NCBI GenBank assembly: GCA_035276685.1
Contig: DATELK010000039.1
Location: 1 to 64,000 of the forward strand
Direction of reading: 5' to 3'
Source: JACVRN01 sp035276685
GTDB lineage: Bacteria; Acidobacteriota; Blastocatellia; Pyrinomonadales; Pyrinomonadaceae
Length of the DNA: 64,000 nucleotides
The translations under genes were made by a program, and so were the position numbers. Of the stretch, positions 33,808 through 42,367 are shown piece after piece. How positions within the stretch are numbered: position 1 is the stretch's first letter; every line of letters starts with the position of its first letter. The notes beneath the pieces are model-generated. The model saw only the letters and a list, made by a program, of their open reading frames with translations, ran no database searches and was not told where the DNA came from.

Positions 33808-34842
33808 GTGAGGAAACAGGTCACGTCTCTAATCGTACTGCTTGCTTTAATGCTCGGCGCGCTTTCAGGCGCGGGTCAAGCTCAGGGCACTAAAGCCGCC
33901 GGGGCGGGACAGGCGTCAACTGCGCTTGACCCTGAATTAACCAATTATCAATATCCTTTCCCTGTCAAATTCTTCGAGGTAAACACTCAGGGCCAGAAGC
34001 TACGCATGGCTTACATGGACGTATCGGCCGAGAAGCCCAACGGGCGCACAGTTCTGCTTCTGCATGGGAAAAACTTTTCCGGCGCTTACTGGGCTCCTAC
34101 CATCAGGGCGCTCGCAGGCGCTGGCTACCGCGTGATAGCTCCCGACCAGATAGGCTTCGGCAAATCTTCAAAGCCCGCCTCTTACCAGTTCAGCTTCCAG
34201 TCGCTGGCCGCAAACACAAAGGCGCTCACGGACTCGCTTCGGATTCAGAAGCTTCTGCTAGTGGGCCATTCTATGGGCGGAATGCTGGCCACAAGATTCG
34301 CGCTCATGTACCCGGCCGAGGTGGAGAAGCTGGTGCTGGTAAATCCAATCGGACTGGAAGACTGGAAAAGGGTGGTTCCCTATCGCACCGTCGAGCAGAA
34401 TTTCGAGCAGGAGCTGCGCTCGACGCCTGAGTCAATCAAGGAGTATCAAAGAGTGAACTACTTCGGCGGAGAGTGGAAGCCGGAATACGACAGCCTGACG
34501 GAGATTCTGGCGGGCTGGACGCGCCACCCCGAGTACAGGCGAGTCGCTTGGAACGCCGCGCTCACGTCCGACATGATTTTCACGCAGCCCGTCTTGTACG
34601 AGCTCGACCAGTTAAAGATGCAGACTCTCTTAATCATAGGCCAGCGCGACCGCACGGCTATAGGCAAGGCATGGGCTCCTAAGGACGTGGCCGGAAGCCT
34701 CGGCAATTACCCTGCGCTCGGTAAGGCTGCGGCCCGGCGCATACCAAACGCGCGGCTGGTTGAAATCGCGGAGGCGGGGCACGTTCCGCAGGTGGAATCA
34801 TTTCAGAAATACATACAGGCTCTGACGGACTTCATACGCTGA
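33808..34842 (+). CDS. Secreted alpha/beta hydrolase
   Basis: A protein of 344 residues from a GTG with GGGGG upstream. The first 26 residues are a signal peptide (VTSLIVLLALMLGALSGAG). The alpha/beta hydrolase fold shows the oxyanion HG in LLLHGKNFSG (about 76), the nucleophile elbow VGHSMGGML (about 153), the acid in IGQRDRTA, and the catalytic His in AGHVPQVESF near the end. Related enzymes include esterases, haloperoxidase-like and epoxide-hydrolase-like proteins. The substrate is not readable. It probably acts in the periplasm. The CysK-like gene follows 20 bases on. Confidence 0.9.
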   Translation: MRKQVTSLIVLLALMLGALSGAGQAQGTKAAGAGQASTALDPELTNYQYPFPVKFFEVNTQGQKLRMAYMDVSAEKPNGRTVLLLHGKNFSGAYWAPTIRALAGAGYRVIAPDQIGFGKSSKPASYQFSFQSLAANTKALTDSLRIQKLLLVGHSMGGMLATRFALMYPAEVEKLVLVNPIGLEDWKRVVPYRTVEQNFEQELRSTPESIKEYQRVNYFGGEWKPEYDSLTEILAGWTRHPEYRRVAWNAALTSDMIFTQPVLYELDQLKMQTLLIIGQRDRTAIGKAWAPKDVAGSLGNYPALGKAAARRIPNARLVEIAEAGHVPQVESFQKYIQALTDFIR

Positions 34843-34862
34843 AGCTCACCTGAGGACAATTC

Positions 34863-35801
34863 ATGGACATTCTTCGCGCCATCGGAAACACCTCGATTGT
34901 TCGGCTCCGCAAGCTTACGCCGCGTAACGGCGCGAGCGTCCTTGTGAAGCTGGAATGGGAGAATCCCACCGGGAGCATGAAGGACAGGATGGCGAAGGCC
35001 GTAATCGAGCGCGCGGAGCAGGACGGCAGGCTCAAGCCCGGCGACACAGTTGTCGAATATACTGGCGGCTCTACGGGCGCGTCGCTCGCGCTCGTCTGCG
35101 CCGCCAAAGGCTACCGAATCAAAATCGTCAGCTCCGACGCCTTCGCCCGCGAGAAGCTGGACCAGATGGCTGCGCTCGGGGCGCACTTGACGCTCGTGCC
35201 AAGCGAAGGAGGGCTGACGACGAAGAAGCTGATTCTGGATATGATTGAAGCCGCACGCGTCCTCAGCCGCGAGCCTCATACTTACTGGACTGACCAGCTC
35301 AACAACCACGACAGCATAGCCGGCTACTACTCACTGGGCGAGGAGATATGGACTCAAACAGGCGGAGAGGTAGACGCCTTCGTTCACTGTGTAGGCACGG
35401 CAGCCTCTTCGCGCGGCGTCGCTACCATTCTAAAGCGGCATAACCCTCGCATCAGGATTGTCGCCGTAGAGCCCGCCGAATCATCCGTGCTGCTCGGCGG
35501 CGAGCCGGGGCCGCATAAGATTGAAGGCGTCGGCATAGGCTACACGCCTCCGCTCTGGGACGCCTCTCTGGTAGACGACGTGCTGCCCATCAAAACAGAA
35601 GACGCGAAGGAGATGGCGAGGCGGCTCTCTAGAGAGGAGGCCATCTTTGCAGGGACTTCTTCCGGCGCAAACGCGCTGGCCGCGATTCAGGTAGCAGAAC
35701 AGCTAGGCCCGCAAGCCAAGGTCGTCACCCTGATGGCAGACTCCGGCCTGAAATACCTGAACACGGACGTATACAGGAGCGCTTCCACGGCAGGACGGTA
35801 A
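34863..35801 (+). CDS. Cysteine synthase-family PLP enzyme
   Basis: A protein of 312 residues. It belongs to the fold-type II PLP family of O-acetylserine sulfhydrylase and cystathionine beta-synthase: PTGSMKDRMA carries the cofactor lysine (about 42). A phosphate-cup variant reads EYTGGSTGASLAL where CysK has a T-S/G-G-N-T-G. IAGTSSGANALAA-like and NHDSIAGYY segments follow. The altered substrate loop means that cysteine synthesis from O-acetylserine is plausible but not certain; it could act on another acetylated or phosphorylated amino acid. It follows the hydrolase on the same strand and ends in a strong terminator. Confidence 0.87.
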   Translation: MDILRAIGNTSIVRLRKLTPRNGASVLVKLEWENPTGSMKDRMAKAVIERAEQDGRLKPGDTVVEYTGGSTGASLALVCAAKGYRIKIVSSDAFAREKLDQMAALGAHLTLVPSEGGLTTKKLILDMIEAARVLSREPHTYWTDQLNNHDSIAGYYSLGEEIWTQTGGEVDAFVHCVGTAASSRGVATILKRHNPRIRIVAVEPAESSVLLGGEPGPHKIEGVGIGYTPPLWDASLVDDVLPIKTEDAKEMARRLSREEAIFAGTSSGANALAAIQVAEQLGPQAKVVTLMADSGLKYLNTDVYRSASTAGR

Positions 35802-35838
35802 TGGGCCATGTCTTAAAGCTCTCAAGACATGGCCCATT
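35800..35838. terminator. Strong hairpin terminator after the CysK-like gene
   Basis: A 15-base perfect stem, AATGGGCCATGTCTT and its complement, surrounds a nine-base loop. It overlaps the TAA of the CysK-like gene and is shared with the convergent secreted-protein gene at 35871. Confidence 0.88.
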
Positions 35839-35870
35839 TAATTCGCCACAGCGACATGCAGTGTGTGCGT

Positions 35871-36884
35871 CTACTGGCCGACCACCATTACGTTGAACTG
35901 AGCATTATCGGAAATATCTCCGCCCCTTATCAACCAGCGTCCCGCCGGGCAGGTGCCGAAATCCGAGTCGCCGCTATACGTGACCACCAGATTCTGGTTG
36001 GGGTTCGTATTGGTGCGATCCCCGTTAATGCCTATTAAGGCCGTCACAAATATCATCGCGTTGGGTTTCCCATTAAGAAGCGGGTGGTCCAGAGCGCTGA
36101 ACTCGTCGAAAGGGCCGCATCTGGTCGTTCGCGTAAACCTGAAGGCAGTTGGGCCGCTCTGCGACTGCCAGGACAATCCCTGTCCGTCGTAAGTTAAAAC
36201 CTGTCCGGCCGCCGTCGGCTGCGCGCTGAGCTTTGCCAGCGTCACAGCGCCGTCGCCCAGATGTGTAGAGTCTATGCTCCCCACCCGGTTGAGGTTAATA
36301 GTGCCGGTCGTCGCCGCGTCATTTATAGCGTTTATGATGCTTGCGCCTGACGAAGTCGCGCTCGCCGTGGTCTGTATAGAGCCGTCCGGGAAGACTATGC
36401 CGCTGCCCGCGCCGCTCATTTTGACGCTGCCCGCGACCTCAAGCTTATAGGTCGGGGTGGTCGTCCCGATTCCGACGTTCCCGTTATAGAGCATGGTCAT
36501 CAGGTCTGTGAAACTTATCTGCGCTCCGGCCACGCCCTTTGTCGCCGCCTTGAACTCGAAAGCGCGCTTGGTGGCTGTGTAACCGTTACCGAACCTGAGG
36601 AGCGTGGCGCTGTCGCCTATCCTGAAGTTGTAAGTGTCCGGGGTGCTAGTGTAATTGACGTTATAGCCTATGCTGGGGAAGTCGACGCCGTTGCCGGAGG
36701 CACCGATGTTGGCTTTGGTCGTGCCTATAAGGGCGTTGCCGTTAACGTCGAGCTTGGCTTGGGGGTTGGTAGTGCTGATGCCTACGTTGCCGCCTGATTC
36801 CGTGATAACCGATTGAGCTGAGGCTACAGTGCAGAATAGAAGGCAGATGAAGAGAGAGAGCAGGCTTCGTGGGAAGCGGGTCAT
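35871..36884 (-). CDS. Secreted tail-fibre-like repeat protein
   Basis: A protein of 337 residues with a signal peptide (LLSLFICLLFCTVASAQS). Short motifs such as GNVGISTTNPQAKLDVNG and GNVGIGTTTPTYKLEVAG recur in the first 160 residues. They are typical of trimeric tail-fibre or head-domain proteins. GIVFPDGSIQTTA marks the end of the fibre region, and a globular C-terminal part begins at about 235 (ending SDNAQFNVMVVGQ). No chaperone endosialidase domain is visible. A cell-surface or secreted trimer is inferred from the repeat type, not from a known homologue. Confidence 0.78.
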   Translation of the reverse strand: MTRFPRSLLSLFICLLFCTVASAQSVITESGGNVGISTTNPQAKLDVNGNALIGTTKANIGASGNGVDFPSIGYNVNYTSTPDTYNFRIGDSATLLRFGNGYTATKRAFEFKAATKGVAGAQISFTDLMTMLYNGNVGIGTTTPTYKLEVAGSVKMSGAGSGIVFPDGSIQTTASATSSGASIINAINDAATTGTINLNRVGSIDSTHLGDGAVTLAKLSAQPTAAGQVLTYDGQGLSWQSQSGPTAFRFTRTTRCGPFDEFSALDHPLLNGKPNAMIFVTALIGINGDRTNTNPNQNLVVTYSGDSDFGTCPAGRWLIRGGDISDNAQFNVMVVGQ

Positions 36885-37172
36885 AAGGGTTCTCCTTTTA
36901 GAGGGGTGTAGCAGGAGCGCTGAATTGACTCCCGATGGATTTCAGTGAATTTGCGAGGAAGCAGTGGACTCTAGGGTTGTCGAGTTCCGGGCTGGCCTGG
37001 CAAGAGCTATGTGCCGCTATCTAATCTAACACTCAAACCGGGGTATTTCAATAGAAATAATGGGCCAGGAGGGGATGCTCTGAGAAGCAAGATGAGACGC
37101 GCACAGATTAACGAACCACTGTGTAAGGCGCTTTGTCATAACATCTGCTGTCTTAAAATTACATGTAAATTT

Positions 37173-38135
37173 TTATGGCTTACCGCTCTTTCGGCTCTGG
37201 CTTGCAAGAAAGTTATCCATCTCTTCGAAAAGGAACTCAGGCTCGTCAAACATAACAAAGTGTTTAGCCTTCTCAGCCATCACAAACTTGTAACCAGCCA
37301 AGCTTGCGTACTGCTCGCGGAAGTTTTTTTCTACCTGCTCCCTGCTCATGTATTGTCGCAGGCCTATCCATGTGCCGATAATAAGCGTGGGCACTTTGAC
37401 GCGGGCTAGCTCAGGCAGCAGGTCTGTCGTTAACAGCTCGTACATTGCTTGGGCCACCGTGTTTGGGTCTGATGCGTCTGCCCACTTTGCGGCTAGCGCC
37501 TGCTTTGACGAATCAGTAATCATTGTTTGTAATACCGCCGTTTGCATCTGCCTGCGCTGTTCCGGGGATTGCGCAAGCATCCCCTTGCGTAGTGCTTCCG
37601 CTTGCGGTTTCATCGTTTCCGGGGTGGCAGTCGGCTGCTGAGCAGCAGGAGGGTACGGCAGGATGTCTACAATGACTAAGGGGCCAACCAACTCGGGCTC
37701 TCTGCTGGCCAACCAGAGCGCCAGAAAACCTCCCATACTGTGTCCGACCACCACCGGCTTACGAAGTTTTTTCGCACGAATGTAGTCAGCAATGCCTAGG
37801 CGTACCTTTTCGAGGAAAGGGGCAGCAATAGGCGGTTCTCCGGCGAGGCCCGCCAGCGTGAGCACATGACACTCATAGTTCGCTTTATACCTGGCGACAG
37901 TACCGTCCCAGACTTGCCCTGATGAATAAAGCCCGGGAATAAGAATCATGGGTCGCCCGTGGCCGCTCACCTCAACTTTGAATGGGTATTGGTTGGGCTT
38001 ATTTGCTCGCTGCCCGTTTTGTGCCTGTGCAACAACAAATCCCATGAGACTTAGGAGCACTGCATAAAAGAGCTTCGAGGGAATGATATTCCTGCTGACC
38101 TGTCGTGGTGTTTTCTTCATTTTTGGTTCCTTCAA
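37173..38135 (-). CDS. Secreted alpha/beta hydrolase
   Basis: A protein of 320 residues. The N-terminus has a basic stretch followed by a hydrophobic segment (FYAVLLSLMGFVVAQAQ), a likely signal peptide. The fold's motifs follow: oxyanion loop MILIPGLYSSG, nucleophile elbow VGHSMGGFLALW (about 142), and the late His in EKAKHFVMFDEPE. It probably acts in the periplasm on an ester or amide. It is the fourth gene of a minus-strand run that starts with the XRE gene at 38823 (gaps of 21 bp and less). This suggests a small operon regulated by that protein, but the link between hydrolase and regulator is unknown. Confidence 0.88.
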   Translation of the reverse strand: MKEPKMKKTPRQVSRNIIPSKLFYAVLLSLMGFVVAQAQNGQRANKPNQYPFKVEVSGHGRPMILIPGLYSSGQVWDGTVARYKANYECHVLTLAGLAGEPPIAAPFLEKVRLGIADYIRAKKLRKPVVVGHSMGGFLALWLASREPELVGPLVIVDILPYPPAAQQPTATPETMKPQAEALRKGMLAQSPEQRRQMQTAVLQTMITDSSKQALAAKWADASDPNTVAQAMYELLTTDLLPELARVKVPTLIIGTWIGLRQYMSREQVEKNFREQYASLAGYKFVMAEKAKHFVMFDEPEFLFEEMDNFLASQSRKSGKP

Positions 38136-38156
38136 TTTGCGGTCTTCTCTTCTCTA

Positions 38157-38372
38157 TTAATAGCCCTGTCGCTGACGGCAAGTTAATCTAACGGCCCAGA
38201 GGTTCACTCCAACAGAGACGCCGAGCAGGAATCCGCGCACACCGTCAATCAAGTCAGGGCCGAGATTAGCCGCAAAGGGGAAGAATCTGGGCCACATGAA
38301 GAAGAGCAACAAACAGATCATGCCGATGCGAAGCATGGTTTTGCAGTTCTTTATTCGGTCTCCTAAAATCAT
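38157..38372 (-). CDS. Small membrane protein (71 aa)
   Basis: About 71 residues from the ATG at 38372, which has GGAGATAGAAAG just upstream; an earlier start at 38414 would overlap the preceding gene. Two hydrophobic segments (MLRIGMICLLLFFMWP, about 12 to 27, and FLLGVSVGVNLWAVRL, about 47 to 63) are separated by a short loop containing FAANLGPDLID. No family is assigned. Similar small membrane proteins often accompany a Cro/CI regulator gene, as they do here. Confidence 0.75.
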   Translation of the reverse strand: MILGDRIKNCKTMLRIGMICLLLFFMWPRFFPFAANLGPDLIDGVRGFLLGVSVGVNLWAVRLTCRQRQGY

Positions 38373-38392
38373 CTTTCTATCTCCATTCACGT

Positions 38393-38614
38393 TTAGTCTG
38401 TTAATAGATACCAAGCCATTACCGCCATCTTGACGGCCACGAAGGTGACGCCGACAATAAACAAGTCCCAGCTCCAGAAATGGTCTACGTAGTAGTGATA
38501 GCCGAAGAGAAGGATTGCCAGGACTCCTCCTATTACCCCCGCGATGCTTGTCGCCCGTCGGCGGCGTTCAAAGAAACGTTCATCTACTAACCTGCCGAGA
38601 ATAGGTATGTTCAT
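38393..38614 (-). CDS. Small membrane protein (73 aa)
   Basis: A protein of 73 residues. A basic N-terminus (RRRRATS) is followed by two hydrophobic segments: IAGVIGGVLAILLFGYHYY, about 24 to 42, and LFIVGVTFVAVKMAVMAWYLL, about 51 to 71. Its start overlaps the XRE stop by four bases, so the two are translationally coupled. This XRE plus small-membrane-protein arrangement is widespread in bacteria and is usually thought to concern stress or signalling at the membrane. No function can be read from the sequence. Confidence 0.78.
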   Translation of the reverse strand: MNIPILGRLVDERFFERRRRATSIAGVIGGVLAILLFGYHYYVDHFWSWDLFIVGVTFVAVKMAVMAWYLLTD

Positions 38615-38823
38615 TTCTCATTCTCCAAACTGAAAATCTCGTCGGTCGGACAGTTGAAAACTTTGGCGAAAATGAGCGCCAGTTGCAGACTCGGAACATA
38701 ACGCTCGCGCTCTATGGAGTTAATGCTCTGACGGGAGACGCCGACGGCCTCGGCTAATTCAGCCTGCGTCCAGCCGCGCTCCATGCGAAGCTCTTTGACT
38801 CGGTTTCTGATATGTGAAGCCAT
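38611..38823 (-). CDS. Small XRE-family transcriptional regulator
   Basis: A protein of 70 residues, the minimal Cro/CI size: RNRVKELRMERGWTQAELAE, then AVGVSRQSINSIERERYVPS and a final helix pair through NCPTDEIFSLENE. It is a clean match to the small YozG/YgzD-like regulators. It is the first gene of the minus-strand run ending with the hydrolase at 37173. Upstream, a -35 (TTGACA) lies within an 18-bp perfect palindrome, so the protein probably represses its own promoter. Confidence 0.9.
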   Translation of the reverse strand: MASHIRNRVKELRMERGWTQAELAEAVGVSRQSINSIERERYVPSLQLALIFAKVFNCPTDEIFSLENEK

Positions 38824-38844
38824 GTAAAGCTAACTTTCCATCTG

Positions 38845-38885
38845 ATGGTAATTCTGAAAGCGCCGAATGTCAAGCATGCTTGACA
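38845..38885 (-). promoter_or_regulatory. Promoter and operator of the XRE operon
   Basis: An 18-bp perfect palindrome, TGTCAAGCATGCTTGACA, spans 38868-38885. Read on the minus strand it contains TTGACA (38868-38873). Seventeen bases further is TACCAT (38845-38850), an acceptable -10, ahead of the ATG at 38823. Binding at the palindrome would cover the -35. Confidence 0.7.
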
Positions 38886-38916
38886 CTCGGTTCGGTAAAG
38901 CTGTCCATTGAAATTG

Positions 38917-38954
38917 TAGAGGGCAACGTCTTCATCAAAAGACGTTGCCCTCTA
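38917..38954. terminator. Terminator hairpin between the XRE promoter and the S41 gene
   Basis: A 16-base perfect stem, TAGAGGGCAACGTCTT and its complement, has a six-base loop. It lies past the stop of the minus-strand peptidase gene at 38994 and shields the XRE promoter from read-through. Confidence 0.82.
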
Positions 38955-38993
38955 AAAAGGCACCCTGGCGCATTTTATACTAGGGACAGACAG

Positions 38994-40328
38994 CTATTTG
39001 ATTTTAGCGGCGAGGATGGGACGATTGACTAAGCTCCACTGGTACTCCATGCCGACGACCCGGTTATATTTATCTCGCTTGAATGTGATAGAGACATCGC
39101 CTTCGGAAAGCATAAACAGGTCGGGCGAAATAAAATGCAGCTCGCCGCCCGCCTCTGCCATGCCCAGGTAGTATAACTTCCCGTTTTTCAGAGCGACGGT
39201 TCGCCCTCCCTGATATCCCCCGGCGTACTGCCGCAATATCCTTTCAGGCAATTCTTTTCCAGTCTCTCTTTTTTCGAGAAAAGTAATGTAGCTATCGAAC
39301 TTCTTGCGCTGCAAAGGCTCTGTCGCTTGTTGCCGTAATTTTTTTAACGCCTCAACCCTGGCTACCCGCAAAGCCTCTTCTGCCGGGCAGGCAACGTCAA
39401 CCGGAACACCCGTTCCTTCCCAGTTAGTGCCGGTCACGATATTTTTTCCGTGACGGTTCGGAATGAAAGCGGTGAACAAAGTATTGAGCCGCGTCACTCT
39501 GCCCGGATTGGCTGCCCCGGCGGACGTTTCGCCAATCACCTTTGCTCCCTTCAGGTATTTAAGGTTGTATGCAAGCGCCTCGGCGGCGGAGATGGTTGAC
39601 CGGCTCGTCAGAATATACAAATCCATTTGCGGGAGCTGTTTCTCTTTCGGCTGCGGAGTAATAAATTCTTCAGTAGTCGTGTCATCCAGGCGATTATAAG
39701 AAGTCCCGGAAAGAGTCTTCTCCTTAAAAAAGAAGCCCGCGATGTACCCTACCATTTGCGAGCCGCCGCCGCCGTTATCACGCAGGTCAATAATCAGGGC
39801 ATCACAATTTTTGAAAAACGTCATCGAAGCATCCACTACCGAGCTTGAGTAATCCGGATAAGCATCGAAATAGTCGAACTTCAAGTAACCTATGTTGCCG
39901 TTGAAGAATTGCAGATTCCTGAACCCGTAGTTCATCTGGCGGTTGAAGGCGGACGCCCTCTTTGCCTGCTCTTCGGGTGAAAGAGGCGGCTGTGAATTGT
40001 TCGTGCTGGTCGTCGGAGCTTGCGGGCTGTAATTGAGCGCAAGGTGTCTGTCAGAGTTCAGAGAACGCAGGTCACCAGTGACGGCGAGGCTAAAATCCGT
40101 GGGTGAAGTATATGAGTCGTACCTGCCTGCCCTCAGGTTTCGCTCCAGCAGTTCCCGCAGCTTTTGCCCAATCTCCTTGTAGGCGTAACGCTCAGGCAAC
40201 AACGCCGATAAGTCTTCAATAGTTTGCTTCTTGATTTCCGCCGTCAACGGTTGAGACTGAGCAAAGCAACGAGGCATGGCAGCCGAAAGATTAAAGATTA
40301 AGAGCAGACAAATAAACGCCTTCTTCAT
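38994..40328 (-). CDS. Secreted S41-family peptidase
   Basis: About 444 residues from the ATG at 40328, preceded by GGAGGG. The first 24 residues are a signal peptide (KKAFICLLLIFNLSAAM). An N-terminal helical domain is followed by the S41 core: GYLKFDYFDAYP, ALIIDLRDNGGGGSQMVGYI, SRSTISAAEALAYNLK with the nucleophile serine, and VIGETSAGAANPGRV. The core resembles the IRBP/tricorn type more than CtpA, and no PDZ domain is visible. A short C-terminal domain follows the core. It is likely an extracytoplasmic protease or peptidase-like protein; substrate unknown. Confidence 0.87.
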   Translation of the reverse strand: MKKAFICLLLIFNLSAAMPRCFAQSQPLTAEIKKQTIEDLSALLPERYAYKEIGQKLRELLERNLRAGRYDSYTSPTDFSLAVTGDLRSLNSDRHLALNYSPQAPTTSTNNSQPPLSPEEQAKRASAFNRQMNYGFRNLQFFNGNIGYLKFDYFDAYPDYSSSVVDASMTFFKNCDALIIDLRDNGGGGSQMVGYIAGFFFKEKTLSGTSYNRLDDTTTEEFITPQPKEKQLPQMDLYILTSRSTISAAEALAYNLKYLKGAKVIGETSAGAANPGRVTRLNTLFTAFIPNRHGKNIVTGTNWEGTGVPVDVACPAEEALRVARVEALKKLRQQATEPLQRKKFDSYITFLEKRETGKELPERILRQYAGGYQGGRTVALKNGKLYYLGMAEAGGELHFISPDLFMLSEGDVSITFKRDKYNRVVGMEYQWSLVNRPILAAKIK

Positions 40329-40421
40329 GTAACAAAACCCTCCCCAAAGATTCCGAGCGCACGGGCAGGCTACCTGATGGTTAAGTAGCCTGTCTTGCAC
40401 CGTAGAAACTTTAGCACCGGG

Positions 40422-41243
40422 TTAACGTGGGCGAATGTTTTTCCTGTATTCGGCGGGAGTCGTGCCCGTCAGCCGCTTGAAGGTTCTGGAGAAATGGCTC
40501 TGGTCGAAAAAACCGGCCGCAGATGCAATCTCGGCAATCGTCGCGTCTGAGCTTGCCATCTCCCGGCATGCCGATTGAATCCGCAGGCGGCGAACATACT
40601 CTCCGACTGTGCAGTGGTAACGATGGCGAAACTCACGCGCCAGATAGACCGGGTGCGCCCCGACTGCTTCGGCTATGAGGCTTAGAGTCAAGTGTTCGGA
40701 AAAGTGCGCATGGATAATTTCTCTGGCACGCTCGACTCGCCCTTCTGACGGCAGACTGGATTTTTTAACGTTAAGGCGCGAAACCTCGGCTATCATTTCG
40801 AGCGTGAGGCCTTCAATAGCAAGCGACGAGCTGCTGTCAGTTCGGCGGAACTCACCGTAAAGACGCGCAGTGGTTGTCGTTAAGATGTCGTTCCGAAAGT
40901 CAGCCGAATCCTTGAGAGGCGTCAAATATTCGTGCCTGCGCTCCCACCATTTCGTCGGTATCTCGATTGTTAAGCAGCTGCCGCCCGCTTCGTGAAAATG
41001 GTCTGCGTGCAGCTCTCCCGGCGGGCGAAAGATGAGGCTTGAGGGCTCGCACCAACGGGTCTTCCTTCCGAAGTGTTCGGTAAAAGTGCCGCGCAGGACG
41101 ATGATAAAGTTGGCATGCTCGTGGAAGTGCCGAGAAAGTTTCTGATTCGAGGCGTAGCTGGTTTCCGTCAATATAAATCCGGCGACTTCGCGGCTCCTGG
41201 TAACCTTCGTGGGGAAGTGTCCGGAGATGAATTTTAGTGCCAT
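40422..41243 (-). CDS. AraC-family transcriptional regulator
   Basis: A protein of 273 residues. The N-terminal 150 form a cupin-like sensor domain (SRHFHEHANFIIVLRGTFTE) with little similarity to any named ligand-binding type. The C-terminal 100 are the double helix-turn-helix of AraC proteins: LSLIAEAVGAHPVYLAREF and IAEIASAAGFFDQSHFSRTF. It should bind DNA as a dimer after sensing a small molecule. It lies upstream of the S41 peptidase on the same strand, 93 bases away, and may regulate it, but nothing in the sequence proves this. Confidence 0.88.
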   Translation of the reverse strand: MALKFISGHFPTKVTRSREVAGFILTETSYASNQKLSRHFHEHANFIIVLRGTFTEHFGRKTRWCEPSSLIFRPPGELHADHFHEAGGSCLTIEIPTKWWERRHEYLTPLKDSADFRNDILTTTTARLYGEFRRTDSSSSLAIEGLTLEMIAEVSRLNVKKSSLPSEGRVERAREIIHAHFSEHLTLSLIAEAVGAHPVYLAREFRHRYHCTVGEYVRRLRIQSACREMASSDATIAEIASAAGFFDQSHFSRTFKRLTGTTPAEYRKNIRPR

Positions 41244-41317
41244 AATTTTCCCGCTCGACGCTCCGTCAAGATTAAATGCTCAATCTTTTCTACCATCAAT
41301 ATAAGTCCAAGCGCCAT

Positions 41318-41362
41318 AACGCCCCCCTGGAATCGCGGGACTCCAAGGGGGACGCTGGCGTT
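41318..41362 (-). terminator. Hairpin after the 325-aa hypothetical gene
   Basis: The outer stem AACGCC/GGCGTT encloses a second stem, CCCCCTGGA with TCCAAGGGGG (one bulged A). It lies between the stop of the minus-strand gene at 41390 and the AraC start at 41243, in the right place for a terminator. Confidence 0.6.
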
Positions 41363-41389
41363 CTACAATCTCACCTCATTAAACCACTG

Positions 41390-42367
41390 TCACGTTTGCG
41401 CGAGTATAGGGACAGGGGTATAGCGATAGCAGACTCGCCCGTTAGTAAATCCTATGTGCGAGTCATCCGCGAAAGTTAAGCGTAGCCTGCCCGCCGTGAG
41501 CCTGACGACGAAGCCGACTACGATTGCCACCGCTGGCGTTCGACCGGCGGCGACCTTGAACGTCCGGTTAACGGTGACACTGCCCTCTTTGAACCCGTAA
41601 TGACCGTTGTAGGACTCACTCGCCTCATCAAGGTCTGCTATCAGAGGCCACCCGGCATCCGTGTTAACCACGATGTTGCTGGTCGGCGATGCGTTCGGCT
41701 CTTCTCCAATCGAGGTGAATGACATGATTATCCCGCCCGCCTCGGAGAAGAGGTTGGCGCGGACGTTGACAGTGAACTTGTAGTTCAAGTAGGACTCTGC
41801 GGTGGTGCATGGGAAAAGCACAACGCAGCGCCAGTTGCGCAGCCACACCTGCTCGACCTCGAAACCGGATGTGACGCCGAGGCCGATTTCCTGACCCGTC
41901 GGGTCTTCACTTCTGAAGGTGATAGACCCAAGCGGGCCCAGCTCAGTTGTCCGAATTTCACCAAACGTTTTCGACCTATCTGGCACAACCGAGACGCCGT
42001 CACTGGCACGGGGAAGCGCTACGCATCCTTCCGTGCCGAACACGAAGGGCCCCTCTCCCGGAAAGCCCAGCCGTGGCGCTACGAGTTCGTGATGCGAGTC
42101 GACGAACGTTCCCCCGGTATCTATGATGACTGCGTCGTTCAGTGCGCGTAAGCTCTCTGCCAGTTTTTCACGCTCTGCGGAGAGGCGTTTATGAGCGGCT
42201 GCGTAGTCTTCGCCGGACGTGATGAGATTGTACTTGAAGCGTTCGAAGTTCCGAAGCTGATGCGAGCGTTGCAGCAGCTCTGCCTCAACGAGCCGCTTCT
42301 CGTTGTCACGTTCCAGACTCTCGCTGGAAATCAGGCCATTGATGTCTCCAGCCTCACTCTCTTTCAT
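41390..42367 (-). CDS. Hypothetical soluble protein (325 aa)
   Basis: Starts at the ATG at 42367, which has a near-perfect AAGGAGGAA seven bases upstream, so strong translation is likely. The first 90 residues are a charged helix (ESLERDNEKRLVEAELLQRS, HKRLSAEREKLAESLRALND). From 95 on the sequence becomes beta-rich with ordered Val, Thr and Gly, containing DPTGQEIGLGVTSGFEVEQ and FVVRLTAGRLRLTFADDSH. There is no signal peptide. No family comes to mind. The helix-plus-beta layout could be a small structural or coat-like protein, but no supporting neighbour exists. Its own hairpin follows the stop. Confidence 0.68.
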   Translation of the reverse strand: MKESEAGDINGLISSESLERDNEKRLVEAELLQRSHQLRNFERFKYNLITSGEDYAAAHKRLSAEREKLAESLRALNDAVIIDTGGTFVDSHHELVAPRLGFPGEGPFVFGTEGCVALPRASDGVSVVPDRSKTFGEIRTTELGPLGSITFRSEDPTGQEIGLGVTSGFEVEQVWLRNWRCVVLFPCTTAESYLNYKFTVNVRANLFSEAGGIIMSFTSIGEEPNASPTSNIVVNTDAGWPLIADLDEASESYNGHYGFKEGSVTVNRTFKVAAGRTPAVAIVVGFVVRLTAGRLRLTFADDSHIGFTNGRVCYRYTPVPILAQT

